Numbered from the stretch's first letter, positions 1-5,910 are shown. The stretch is DNA of 7,107 nt from an uncultured Eubacterium sp. (GCA_904502145.1 CAJGDH010000093.1:1-7107), one strand, 5' to 3'. The notes: generated by a model from the letters alone, not told the origin. Translations and numbers: made by a program.

Positions 1-277
1 AATGAAAGGCGCGGTTAAATCGATCAGGATCAAAGGCGCCAAAAAGACTTTGAAGGTCGGCAAGCAGATGAAACTGAAGGCTGTGGTTAATGTGACAAAA
101 GGCAAACCGGTCAACAAGAAGGTGAAGTGGTCTTCCAACAATAAGAACTATGCCACGGTCAGCTCAAAAGGCGTCGTCAAAGCCAAAAAGGCCGGAAAAG
201 GCAAAAAGGTGAAGATTACAGTTCAGGCTACCGACGGGACCGGGAAGAAGAAGACGGTGACCATTAAAATCAAATAA
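1..277 (+). CDS. 3' end of a secreted BIG2 (bacterial Ig-like) domain protein, 5' part outside window
   Basis: Only the C-terminal 91 residues are visible, ending at a TAA at 275-277. The ATG at 2-4 is almost certainly internal, not a start: in the gene at 3823-5499 the same Met lies inside the linker IKVMKGAVKS between two BIG2 domains, and no ribosome binding site can be seen here. The visible part is one BIG2 domain with the usual family signatures: a basic N-terminal strand, a KWSS motif, then YATVSSKGVVKAKK and a final KxTVTIKIK strand. By count it has 28 Lys and 1 Arg against a single acidic residue. Ungapped comparison with the tail of the gene at 3823-5499 gives 76 of 91 identical residues. 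BIG2 domains usually act as surface stalks or adhesive modules outside the cell. The N-terminal function cannot be known from this window; a paralogue of the transglutaminase-like protein downstream is one possibility. Confidence 0.88.
   Translation, partial: MKGAVKSIRIKGAKKTLKVGKQMKLKAVVNVTKGKPVNKKVKWSSNNKNYATVSSKGVVKAKKAGKGKKVKITVQATDGTGKKKTVTIKIK
2..274 (+). repeat. BIG2-domain repeat, copy A (pairs with 5224-5496)
   Basis: This is a direct repeat of the coding stretch at 5224-5496, about 5.2 kb away. Hand alignment without gaps gives about 79% nucleotide identity and 84% amino-acid identity (15 substitutions in 91 residues). Most changes are silent third-position swaps such as AAA/AAG, which suggests old paralogues kept under protein-level selection and not a recent gene conversion. 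Confidence 0.85.
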
Positions 278-296
278 AAGAAAACTGAAAGAAATT

Positions 297-328
297 AAAC
301 AGGAAATGCCTATTTACCTTCCTTGTTT
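297..328 (+). terminator. Weak AT-rich hairpin after the first gene, possible terminator
   Basis: AAACA-GGAA (297-305) can pair with TTCCTTGTTT (319-328) with a one-base bulge and a loop of 13 bases. The stem is AT-rich and the T-rich stretch lies within its 3' arm, with no run of U after it. It is the only candidate for ending the upstream transcript and is weak; read-through into the gene at 422 is possible. Confidence 0.3.
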
Positions 329-341
329 CAAAAGATATAAT
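313..341 (+). promoter_or_regulatory. Candidate sigma-A promoter for the Fn3-like gene
   Basis: A perfect -10 box, TATAAT, lies at 336-341. The -35 candidate TTTACC (313-318) matches the consensus TTGACA at four of six bases, and the spacer is 17 bp. The resulting leader before the ATG at 422 would be about 75 bases. The -35 region overlaps the weak hairpin at 297-328. The call rests on motif match only. Confidence 0.42.
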
Positions 342-368
342 TATCTTACAAAAATATAGATCTTGCAG

Positions 369-384
369 AATATGATTCCATATT
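369..384 (+). promoter_or_regulatory. AT-rich inverted repeat in the leader of the Fn3-like gene
   Basis: AATATG (369-374) and CATATT (379-384) are perfect inverted copies around a four-base ATTC centre. The element sits between the candidate promoter and the ribosome binding site. It could be an operator or a small leader hairpin, but AT-rich palindromes arise easily by chance. Confidence 0.25.
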
Positions 385-421
385 TGTTAAATGTGATCTC
401 TTTTGAAAGGGGGAATTCCAT

Positions 422-1447
422 ATGAAAAAATGGCTCTTTCTGCTCTGCCTGCTCCTGATCATTCCGGTTAGGGCAGATGCGGTTTCGGTATCCGGAAAGG
501 TTACTTCACAGACCTCGGTCAGGATCAGCCTCAAGGGGAAGTCCGAGTATAAATACTGGAGGATCCGGAGAATAATCCATGATAAAAACGGGGGTTACGC
601 CGGATATAAGAAGATAAAGCTCCTGAAAACCTCCACCAAAAAATATACAGTTAAGAAGCTGAAAAAGAATAAGGAATACGACTTCGAGATTGCTTACGGA
701 AACAAGAAGGACGGTAAGTTCAAGCCGGAATTTTATGACTATGTATATAACGTCTTTACCGGAGTTTCCAGGCCGTGCTGGCATGATTATGCCTCTTCCG
801 ATGCAGCATTCTCCACTTCCTATATCGATCTGTGGGGATTCAGGGAAAGCGAGGGTCTTGCCGCCAAAGGGATTCAGATCTACCGGAAGGTCAAAGGAGG
901 ATCTTATAAAAAGATCAAGACCATTAAGAAGCAGAGCTTTACTTTCCGGGATAAGAAGGTGAAGAAGGGCAAAACTTATTATTATAAGATGCGGTCTTAC
1001 GGGACTTATAAAGGAAAGAAGATCTATTCGCCCTGGTCGGAGACACTGAAGAGGTTTGCCGGCAACAAAGTCGGTAAATTTACTTCAAAAATCATCTCAT
1101 CGGATATGGAGTCTGTCGAGATCAAACTGACCAGTGATAAGTATAATTCAGCCCTCAAAATGTCTCCGGATGCTTTCTTCTTCAGGGATGGAGACGAAGA
1201 GGAAGAGGTGGGACTGACGATCACCAAGTACAGCCTTGACGGAAAAGCCTGGAAGAAACCGGAGAAGATCACTTTAAAGGCAGGGCAGAGCATCTATCTC
1301 ATCCTGGAAACAAAGGGGATGCAGGATCTCAGGGATCTTAAGAGTATAGAAAGCGATTATGTCGCCTATGACAGCTGGCCATGTTTCTTCTATCTTGATC
1401 TGAACGGGTCCGGCAGTACACCCCACAATGATGAATTCATTCACTGA
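422..1447 (+). CDS. Secreted protein with two fibronectin-III-like modules, function unknown
   Basis: The 341-residue product starts at an ATG preceded by GAAAGGGGG (405-413), eight bases upstream. Residues 1-20 form a classical signal peptide: two Lys, a Leu/Ile-rich core, then ADA before VSVSG, so the protein is predicted to be exported and cleaved near residue 20. Residues about 25-114 and 116-212 look like two Fn3-type beta sandwiches; each has a central strand with Y-W-R-I or I-Q-I-Y-R-K, a KKYTVKKLKKNKEYDFEI or KKGKTYYYKMRSYG strand, and in the second a closing YSPWSE motif typical of clostridial Fn3 modules. The last part (about 218-341) is different: it has an acidic DGDEEEE stretch near 256-262, a W-K-K-P-E-K-I-T-L-K-A-G segment, and Cys321 near the end. 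I do not recognise that part. No wall anchor or catalytic motif is seen. It is a single-gene unit closed by a strong terminator. Similar lysine-rich Fn3 modules end the NlpC/P60 protein next door, suggesting a shared surface location. A structural, adhesive or carbohydrate-binding role is inference. Confidence 0.87.
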   Translation: MKKWLFLLCLLLIIPVRADAVSVSGKVTSQTSVRISLKGKSEYKYWRIRRIIHDKNGGYAGYKKIKLLKTSTKKYTVKKLKKNKEYDFEIAYGNKKDGKFKPEFYDYVYNVFTGVSRPCWHDYASSDAAFSTSYIDLWGFRESEGLAAKGIQIYRKVKGGSYKKIKTIKKQSFTFRDKKVKKGKTYYYKMRSYGTYKGKKIYSPWSETLKRFAGNKVGKFTSKIISSDMESVEIKLTSDKYNSALKMSPDAFFFRDGDEEEEVGLTITKYSLDGKAWKKPEKITLKAGQSIYLILETKGMQDLRDLKSIESDYVAYDSWPCFFYLDLNGSGSTPHNDEFIH

Positions 1448-1475
1448 CACAGATCATGACCTGTCCACATACCTG

Positions 1476-1502
1476 CCCCGGGGCAAAAGCCCCGGGGTTT
1501 TT
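1476..1502 (+). terminator. Strong rho-independent terminator
   Basis: CCCCGGGGC (1476-1484) pairs perfectly with GCCCCGGGG (1489-1497) around an AAAA loop, followed by TTTTT (1498-1502) and further T-rich sequence. The nine-pair all-GC stem makes this a textbook intrinsic terminator. It separates the Fn3-like gene from the two-gene operon downstream. Confidence 0.95.
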
Positions 1503-1522
1503 CTCTTTTTTGAAATATCTCT

Positions 1523-1550
1523 TTGAGTTTTGACATTTTCATAGTAGAAT
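1523..1550 (+). promoter_or_regulatory. Candidate promoter for the NlpC/P60-transglutaminase operon
   Basis: TAGAAT (1545-1550) matches the -10 consensus at five of six bases. TTGAGT (1523-1528) lies 16 bp upstream and matches the -35 consensus at four of six. A perfect TTGACA also sits at 1530-1535 but only nine bases before this -10, and no good -10 lies 16-18 bp after it. The leader to the ATG at 1624 would be roughly 65 bases. Confidence 0.5.
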
Positions 1551-1623
1551 GAAAAACAAGAATTATAAATCAGAATCCGGGGCTTGATTGCCCTGATGTC
1601 AGCCATGTCGGAGGAACCGGGAA

Positions 1624-3801
1624 ATGCGAAAAAGATTAACGTCTGTCATAGGGGGAATTATATTGTCAGTCATACTATCATGTCAGGTATCGGCGGATAC
1701 CATGTATCTGCCGGATGTCAGGCCGGAGATGTCTTCACCGTCCTACTGGGCTGCAAAGGAGAAAAATCCGGATTATATATTGGTGGAGCCTGAGGAGATC
1801 AACAAAGTCAACCGGGATATCATTGAGCACGAAAAGGAAAGTGGTGTCAAGGATTTGACTTCCGATATCCAGGATACATTTGACGGTATAGGAATGGCTC
1901 AGGCCCTGAAGGACAGTGCCCTGGATGACGCAAAGTATACCTATAATGAACTTGGGGCAAGATATAAAGACGGGAAAAAACTGGATTATGATACTGCCAT
2001 GGCAGAACTCTACGGGCCCCTGATCGATAACTGTGTGGATCCGGACGCTGAGAAGTCCATGCCCACAGGATATGCCATCTGTACCACCAGGACAGTACTG
2101 AGAAGTTTTCCTACTGACCAGCCTCTCCCGGATGACCCTTCCGACCCGGATTTTGATACCCTGTATCTTTCCGCAGTCACTGTCGGCGAGCCCCTGATCG
2201 CCCGGGGGAAGTCTGCAGACGGCCAGTATTACTGTGTAAAAACTTCATATCTGAGCGGCTGGATCCCGGCCAAAGATATCGCATTCTGTAAAGACAGGGC
2301 AGAGTGGCTGTCCGTCTGGAACTATGACAGTGAGAAAGCCCTGGTGGTCTACGATGACAAGATCACCACTGAGGAATCCAACTACGCACCGGAGACATCA
2401 AAAAGAAAACTCTTTATGGGAACAAAGCTGCAGATCGCAGACCGTTCCGACTGGGCCGGGAAGATCAGCAACCGCTATGCCTATAACAACTATGTTGTAT
2501 GGATGCCTGTCAGGAAGGATGACGGAAGTTTTGAAAATAAACTTGCCCTGATCTCCGAGCATTGTAAAGTCCATGAGGGATTCCTTCCCCTTTCCACCTC
2601 CAATCTGGCCAAAGTGATCTTTAACCAGCTGGGGAACACCTATGGCTGGGGCGGCATGCTCAGTTCTCAGGACTGTTCCGGCTTTATCCGGGATGTCTAC
2701 CGCTGTTTCGGTCTGGAAATGGGACGGAATACCACAAATCAGGCAGCCCAGCCCGTGAGAAAATATGATCTGAAGGGGAAAACGGACGCAGAGAAGAAAG
2801 AGATCATCAAGCAGCTTCCTCTGGGAGCAGAGTTATTGTTCTCAGGACATGCCATGATCTATCTCGGAAGTGAGGGGGATAAACTGTACGTCATCAGCTC
2901 CGTGAGCAACCTGATGCTGGACGATGTAAAGACCAGAGTTCGCGGGGTGGTGATCAATACCCTTGATATCAAGAGGGCCAACGGGAAAACCTGGCTATCG
3001 GAACTGCACACCGCCACCATCCCCTATTACCGGGCAGAGGCGGAGGATATCCGTTCCGCTTCCGCCACACTGGATTTTGCGGAAGATCCTGTTTATACCG
3101 GGGAAGAACACTGCTATGACCCGGAAGTCAGCCTGAACGGGAAATTACTCATGGAAGGTATCCACTATACCCTTTCTTATGAGGACAACATAAATGTGGG
3201 GAAAGCAAAAGTAACAATCAAAGGAAAGGGAAATTATGCAGGGACGGCCTACGCATATTTCCGGATCAGACCGGACGAGATCATCCCCACAGTAAAACCG
3301 GAGAAAAATACATTTGCTTACAACGGAAAGAAACAGACTCCTTCCGTATCCGTATCGGTCAGAGGCAAAAAACTGAGTGCATCTGATTACACTCTGACTT
3401 ACCAGGCCGGATCGAAGGATGTGGGCACCTACAAGGTGACGGCATCCCTCAAAGGGAACTACAAAGGAACTGCTTCAGCTTCCTATAAGATCGTTCCGAA
3501 GGAAACCCAGATCACCGGCCTGAAAAAAGGAAAAGCTTCCTTTACGGCAAAGTGGAAGATCCAAAAGGGAAAGATGGGCAAGAAGCAGATCAGCGGATAT
3601 CAGCTGATGTATGCCACCAACAAGAAGTTCACCACCGGCATGGAGACAGTGACGGTGAAGAAGTTTAAGACCGTCCGTAAAAAGGTGACGGAATTAAGAT
3701 CCCGCAAAAAATATTACGTTCGTGTCAGAACCTTCATGACTGCAGGCGGTAAGAAGTATTACAGCTCATGGAGTAAGGTAAAGAGCGTGACCACAAAATA
3801 A
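1624..3801 (+). CDS. Secreted SH3/NlpC-P60 cell-wall hydrolase with C-terminal Ig-like and Fn3-like modules
   Basis: The 725-residue product is probably a peptidoglycan endopeptidase that acts outside the membrane on stem peptides. GGAGGA (1610-1615) lies eight bases before the ATG and fixes the start. Residues 1-25 are a signal peptide; Cys20 in VILSC resembles a poor lipobox (Leu at -2), so a lipoprotein form is possible but less likely. Residues about 28-145 resemble the N-terminal stabilising region found in SH3-NlpC/P60 hydrolases. Two SH3-like segments follow (about 147-222, with SGWIPAKDI, and 225-315, with VVWMPVRKDD). The NlpC/P60 domain spans about 322-470: YGWGG (340-344), catalytic Cys351 in DCSG, and catalytic His409 in SGHAMIYLG. 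The usual third residue, His in an 'IHS'-type motif, appears as Ser425 in VISS. Two 'YTG...NYxGT' beta modules (about 481-548, 556-623) and an Fn3-like module (626-725) end the protein. The transglutaminase-like gene starts 21 bp after the stop, so the two are probably co-transcribed. Confidence 0.92.
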   Translation: MRKRLTSVIGGIILSVILSCQVSADTMYLPDVRPEMSSPSYWAAKEKNPDYILVEPEEINKVNRDIIEHEKESGVKDLTSDIQDTFDGIGMAQALKDSALDDAKYTYNELGARYKDGKKLDYDTAMAELYGPLIDNCVDPDAEKSMPTGYAICTTRTVLRSFPTDQPLPDDPSDPDFDTLYLSAVTVGEPLIARGKSADGQYYCVKTSYLSGWIPAKDIAFCKDRAEWLSVWNYDSEKALVVYDDKITTEESNYAPETSKRKLFMGTKLQIADRSDWAGKISNRYAYNNYVVWMPVRKDDGSFENKLALISEHCKVHEGFLPLSTSNLAKVIFNQLGNTYGWGGMLSSQDCSGFIRDVYRCFGLEMGRNTTNQAAQPVRKYDLKGKTDAEKKEIIKQLPLGAELLFSGHAMIYLGSEGDKLYVISSVSNLMLDDVKTRVRGVVINTLDIKRANGKTWLSELHTATIPYYRAEAEDIRSASATLDFAEDPVYTGEEHCYDPEVSLNGKLLMEGIHYTLSYEDNINVGKAKVTIKGKGNYAGTAYAYFRIRPDEIIPTVKPEKNTFAYNGKKQTPSVSVSVRGKKLSASDYTLTYQAGSKDVGTYKVTASLKGNYKGTASASYKIVPKETQITGLKKGKASFTAKWKIQKGKMGKKQISGYQLMYATNKKFTTGMETVTVKKFKTVRKKVTELRSRKKYYVRVRTFMTAGGKKYYSSWSKVKSVTTK

Positions 3802-3822
3802 GCCTGACAAAGGAGGAAATGT

Positions 3823-5499
3823 ATGAAGTACTTAAGAAGAAGCCTGTTTATCCTCTTGGCTTTTCTCATTCTGTTTCCGGTCAAAACCCACGCGGAAACC
3901 TTGCGATGGTTTGGATCCAAACTCAGTGGAACTGAGAAAGAGATCTATGATGAGATCGTAAGAGCATATGAGCATCTTGAAGATTGTGAATATCACTATT
4001 TCACCGGGATAGAAGGATGCGATATGGATAAAGTGGGTATCGCTGAACAATGTTTTTTAAACGATTATCCGGAGGCATACTGGATCCGCACTATGTGGCG
4101 GAGCGATGAATTTATGGCCCCTGTATTCTATGAAGGGATATCGGAAGACAGGGAAGAGATAGACCGTGAAATTCAGAAAGCCATGGATTATGTAGGAAAA
4201 TATAGTGGTGTGCTGGATAAAATCCGTGCGATCAACGATTATATCTGCCATCTCACTTTATATGGCAATACGGTCGATGAAGGCCAGTCCATACGGGGCG
4301 GGCTTCTGAAGAAGTATAAGAATACCTTCGTCTGTGCCGGCCATTCAAGACTCTTCCAGCTGCTGTGCGTGAAGAACAACATACCGTGTGTGTATGTAAG
4401 CGGAAAAGGGCATGCATTTAACTTTGTTCAGTATGAAAATAAGTGGTATCTGGTGGATGTGACCTGGAACCATCCTTTCCTTGATTCACTTGACAGTGGT
4501 GAACAGATCTACAGGCATGATTACCTTATGCGGGGACGGGATACCGGTTCTGAATTCCATCAACAGCTGGATCCTTATGTTAAAACAGAGAGTCTTACCA
4601 TCGATTATCCTGAGATAGCCGCCCAGACAATAGTCTGTCTGGCAGACGTTGACAAAAACGGTATTGAGATAGATTATGATGACTTTGATGAGGAAGGGTT
4701 TTATTATACCGGAAAAGAGGTACGCCCTGGACTGCCGTCAATAGAAATGATCTATGACTGTACCAAGATAGGGACGATAACAGAGACAAGTATCTCTTAC
4801 TACTCATATGAAGCGGGCCTGACACTTGAGCAGAATAAAGATTATAAGATCTCTTACCGCAATAACGTCAAAGTGGGTAAAGGAGAGATGGTCATAACGG
4901 GAATCGGGCGATGCTACGGTTCTATCGTCATCCCGTTCAATATTGTTAAGGAGATGGAATATGAGGAAGAAGTAGACAGTATTTCTGTTTCCGGAATCTC
5001 CCATGACATTGCAGCCGGAAAAACCATTCAGCTCACGGCAAAGGTTCTTCCAAAGGACGCCACAAACAAGAAACTGAAATGGTCTTCCTCCAATACAAAG
5101 ATCGCTACGGTCACTCAGACCGGTAAAGTAAAGATAAAGAAGGGAACCGGAGGAAAATCCGTGACCATCGTAGCCAAGGCCACCGACGGATCCGGTGTAT
5201 CAAAGTCTTTCAAGATCAAGGTCATGAAGGGTGCCGTGAAATCGGTCACGATCAAAGGTGCCAAAAAGACATTGAAGGTCGGCAAACAGATGAAGCTTAA
5301 GGCTGTGGTGAAGACAAGTAAGGGCAAGCCGGTCAACAAGAAGATCAAATGGTCTTCAGACAAAACCAAGTATGCCACCGTCAGCTCAAAAGGTGTGGTC
5401 AAGGCTAAGAAACCGGGAAAAGGCAAGAAAGTCAAGATCACGGCGATGGCGACCGATGGCAGCGGAAAGAAAAAGACCATCACTATCAAAATCAAATAA
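3823..5499 (+). CDS. Secreted transglutaminase-like protein with tandem C-terminal BIG2 domains
   Basis: The 558-residue product starts at an ATG six bases after a perfect AGGAGG (3811-3816). Residues 1-24 are a signal peptide ending THA before ETLRW. The transglutaminase-like core lies at about 130-235, with Cys171 in FVCAGHSRLF, His197 in GKGHAFNFV and Asp212 in YLVDVTWN, the complete Cys-His-Asp triad in the expected order. Members of this superfamily cross-link proteins through Gln and Lys or work as cysteine peptidases; the sequence does not say which. The N-terminal stretch (25-129) is acidic and not recognised. Residues about 256-375 form one 'YTG...' beta module like those of the upstream gene, apparently with an insert of roughly 25 residues near 305-330. 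BIG2 domains follow at about 384-467 and 470-558; the last has 30 Lys in 91 residues and two Asp. No LPxTG motif, SLH repeat or membrane anchor is seen. It is the second gene of the operon with the NlpC/P60 hydrolase, and is closed by a terminator. Confidence 0.93.
   Translation: MKYLRRSLFILLAFLILFPVKTHAETLRWFGSKLSGTEKEIYDEIVRAYEHLEDCEYHYFTGIEGCDMDKVGIAEQCFLNDYPEAYWIRTMWRSDEFMAPVFYEGISEDREEIDREIQKAMDYVGKYSGVLDKIRAINDYICHLTLYGNTVDEGQSIRGGLLKKYKNTFVCAGHSRLFQLLCVKNNIPCVYVSGKGHAFNFVQYENKWYLVDVTWNHPFLDSLDSGEQIYRHDYLMRGRDTGSEFHQQLDPYVKTESLTIDYPEIAAQTIVCLADVDKNGIEIDYDDFDEEGFYYTGKEVRPGLPSIEMIYDCTKIGTITETSISYYSYEAGLTLEQNKDYKISYRNNVKVGKGEMVITGIGRCYGSIVIPFNIVKEMEYEEEVDSISVSGISHDIAAGKTIQLTAKVLPKDATNKKLKWSSSNTKIATVTQTGKVKIKKGTGGKSVTIVAKATDGSGVSKSFKIKVMKGAVKSVTIKGAKKTLKVGKQMKLKAVVKTSKGKPVNKKIKWSSDKTKYATVSSKGVVKAKKPGKGKKVKITAMATDGSGKKKTITIKIK
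4972..5223 (+). repeat. First BIG2 domain of the tandem pair
   Basis: This codes for residues 384-467 of the transglutaminase-like protein. It aligns with the following domain through the shared pattern KWSSxxTKxATV, then G-K-V-K-x-K-K-G, ATDGSG and a final KxFKIKV. It is clearly more diverged from that neighbour than the neighbour is from the domain at 2-274, so the two terminal domains are each other's closest relatives in this window. Confidence 0.75.
5224..5496 (+). repeat. BIG2-domain repeat, copy B (pairs with 2-274)
   Basis: This is the C-terminal BIG2 domain of the transglutaminase-like protein, residues 468-558. It matches the end of the truncated first gene without gaps, and both copies end in the same KIK-stop. 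The matching extent starts exactly where the window begins, so the true repeat may be longer upstream. Confidence 0.85.
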
Positions 5500-5513
5500 G
5501 CGATGATCTGATC

Positions 5514-5550
5514 AGGAGGGTATCCGGGTGGATATCCTCTTTTCTTTTTT
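5514..5550 (+). terminator. Rho-independent terminator of the NlpC/P60-transglutaminase operon
   Basis: AGGAGGGTATCC (5514-5525) pairs with GGATATCCTCTT (5530-5541) as a 12-pair stem including two G-U pairs, with a GGGT loop. A T-rich tail, TTTCTTTTTT, runs through 5550. It begins about 15 bases after the stop codon. The 5' arm contains an AGGAGG by chance; no ORF follows it on this strand. Confidence 0.9.
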
Positions 5551-5574
5551 CGAAATATAACAGTCCCTGAGACT

Positions 5575-5790
5575 TCAGGCCTCCTCAGGCAGAACTCTCT
5601 TTCCTCCGAAGTCCAGATATTTCAGGTAAAGGGGGTGTGATTCTACTTTATGCTTCAATTGTTCCGATACCTTGCAGAAACAGAACAGGGAAATGATCAG
5701 GAAGGGAATCTGGGGGATGACCGGAAGGAGAAGTCCGACCACGCCCAATACAAGAAAAAATGCTCCGGGAATTGCCCATAATACTTTCAT
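5575..5790 (-). CDS. Short YbaN/DUF454-type membrane protein
   Basis: The 71-residue product starts at an ATG (complement of 5788-5790) seven bases after a perfect AGGAGG (complement of 5798-5803), and ends at TGA. The pattern GVVGLLLPVIPQIPFLIISLFCF followed by a Lys/His-rich segment and HPLYLKYL is characteristic of the DUF454 (YbaN) family: a hydrophobic helix, a PxxPxxPF turn, a second hydrophobic stretch, then a short amphipathic tail. Two membrane segments are likely, at about residues 4-24 and 27-41. The Escherichia coli YbaN protein is about 125 residues, so this version lacks the C-terminal part, ending with KRVLPEEA. A good start, ribosome binding site and promoter argue for a real short gene and against a decayed remnant. 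The family has no settled biochemical function. It lies convergent to the surface-protein operon and divergent from the lipoprotein gene, with no clear functional link to either. Confidence 0.82.
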   Translation of the reverse strand: MKVLWAIPGAFFLVLGVVGLLLPVIPQIPFLIISLFCFCKVSEQLKHKVESHPLYLKYLDFGGKRVLPEEA

Positions 5791-5820
5791 GACAGTACCT
5801 CCTATGTTTTGACTGTGGAT

Positions 5821-5849
5821 ATTTTACCTGATGCTGCGCACCCTCTCAA
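5821..5849 (-). promoter_or_regulatory. Promoter of the short YbaN-type gene
   Basis: On the minus strand, TTGAGA (complement of 5844-5849) and TAAAAT (complement of 5821-5826) are separated by exactly 17 bp. They match the consensus at four and five of six bases. The start point would lie about seven bases further, giving a leader of roughly 25 bases that contains the AGGAGG. Confidence 0.62.
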
Positions 5850-5882
5850 CATGCCCGGTTTCCCTGTTTTTACCCGGGATGT

Positions 5883-5910
5883 TTTAGATATTTTGATTTT
5901 GTGGTAAAAT
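5883..5910 (+). promoter_or_regulatory. Candidate extended -10 promoter of the lipoprotein gene
   Basis: TAAAAT (5905-5910) is preceded by TGG at 5902-5904, giving an extended -10 element. A -35 candidate, TTTAGA (5883-5888), lies 16 bp upstream with a four-of-six match. The leader would be about 50 bases. This promoter and the minus-strand one at 5821-5849 point away from each other without overlapping. Confidence 0.52.

Noticed and set aside
2..277. A complete small gene starting at the ATG at position 2.
   Set aside because: The equivalent Met in the paralogous protein is an internal linker residue, and a lone cytoplasmic BIG2 domain without a signal peptide would be unlikely.
1530..1550. 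TTGACA at 1530-1535 paired with TAGAAT at 1545-1550 as the operon promoter.
   Set aside because: The spacer is only nine bases, far too short for a normal sigma-A promoter. The TTGAGT at 1523-1528 gives an acceptable 16-bp spacer.
1643..1683. The NlpC/P60 protein as a lipoprotein through Cys20 in VILSC.
   Set aside because: The -2 position is Leu, outside the usual lipobox, and a normal cleavage site follows at SADT near residue 25. It is kept only as a minor alternative in the gene entry.
1584..1793. A plus-strand frame beginning at TTG upstream of and overlapping the NlpC/P60 gene, as a possible leader peptide.
   Set aside because: It has no ribosome binding site of its own, and the GGAGGA at 1610-1615 is placed for the ATG at 1624. 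The overlap continues far into the real gene.
5115..5495. A 126-residue minus-strand reading frame that looks like a hydrophobic membrane protein.
   Set aside because: It is the complement of the Lys-rich BIG2 coding sequence. AAA and AAG codons read backwards give Phe and Leu, which imitates membrane helices. It has no suitable ribosome binding site and the plus-strand domain is clear.
5853..5878. CCCGG and CCGGG inverted arms between the divergent promoters as an operator or terminator.
   Set aside because: The stem is only five pairs around a loop of about 16 bases, with no T-run, so it is weak as either.
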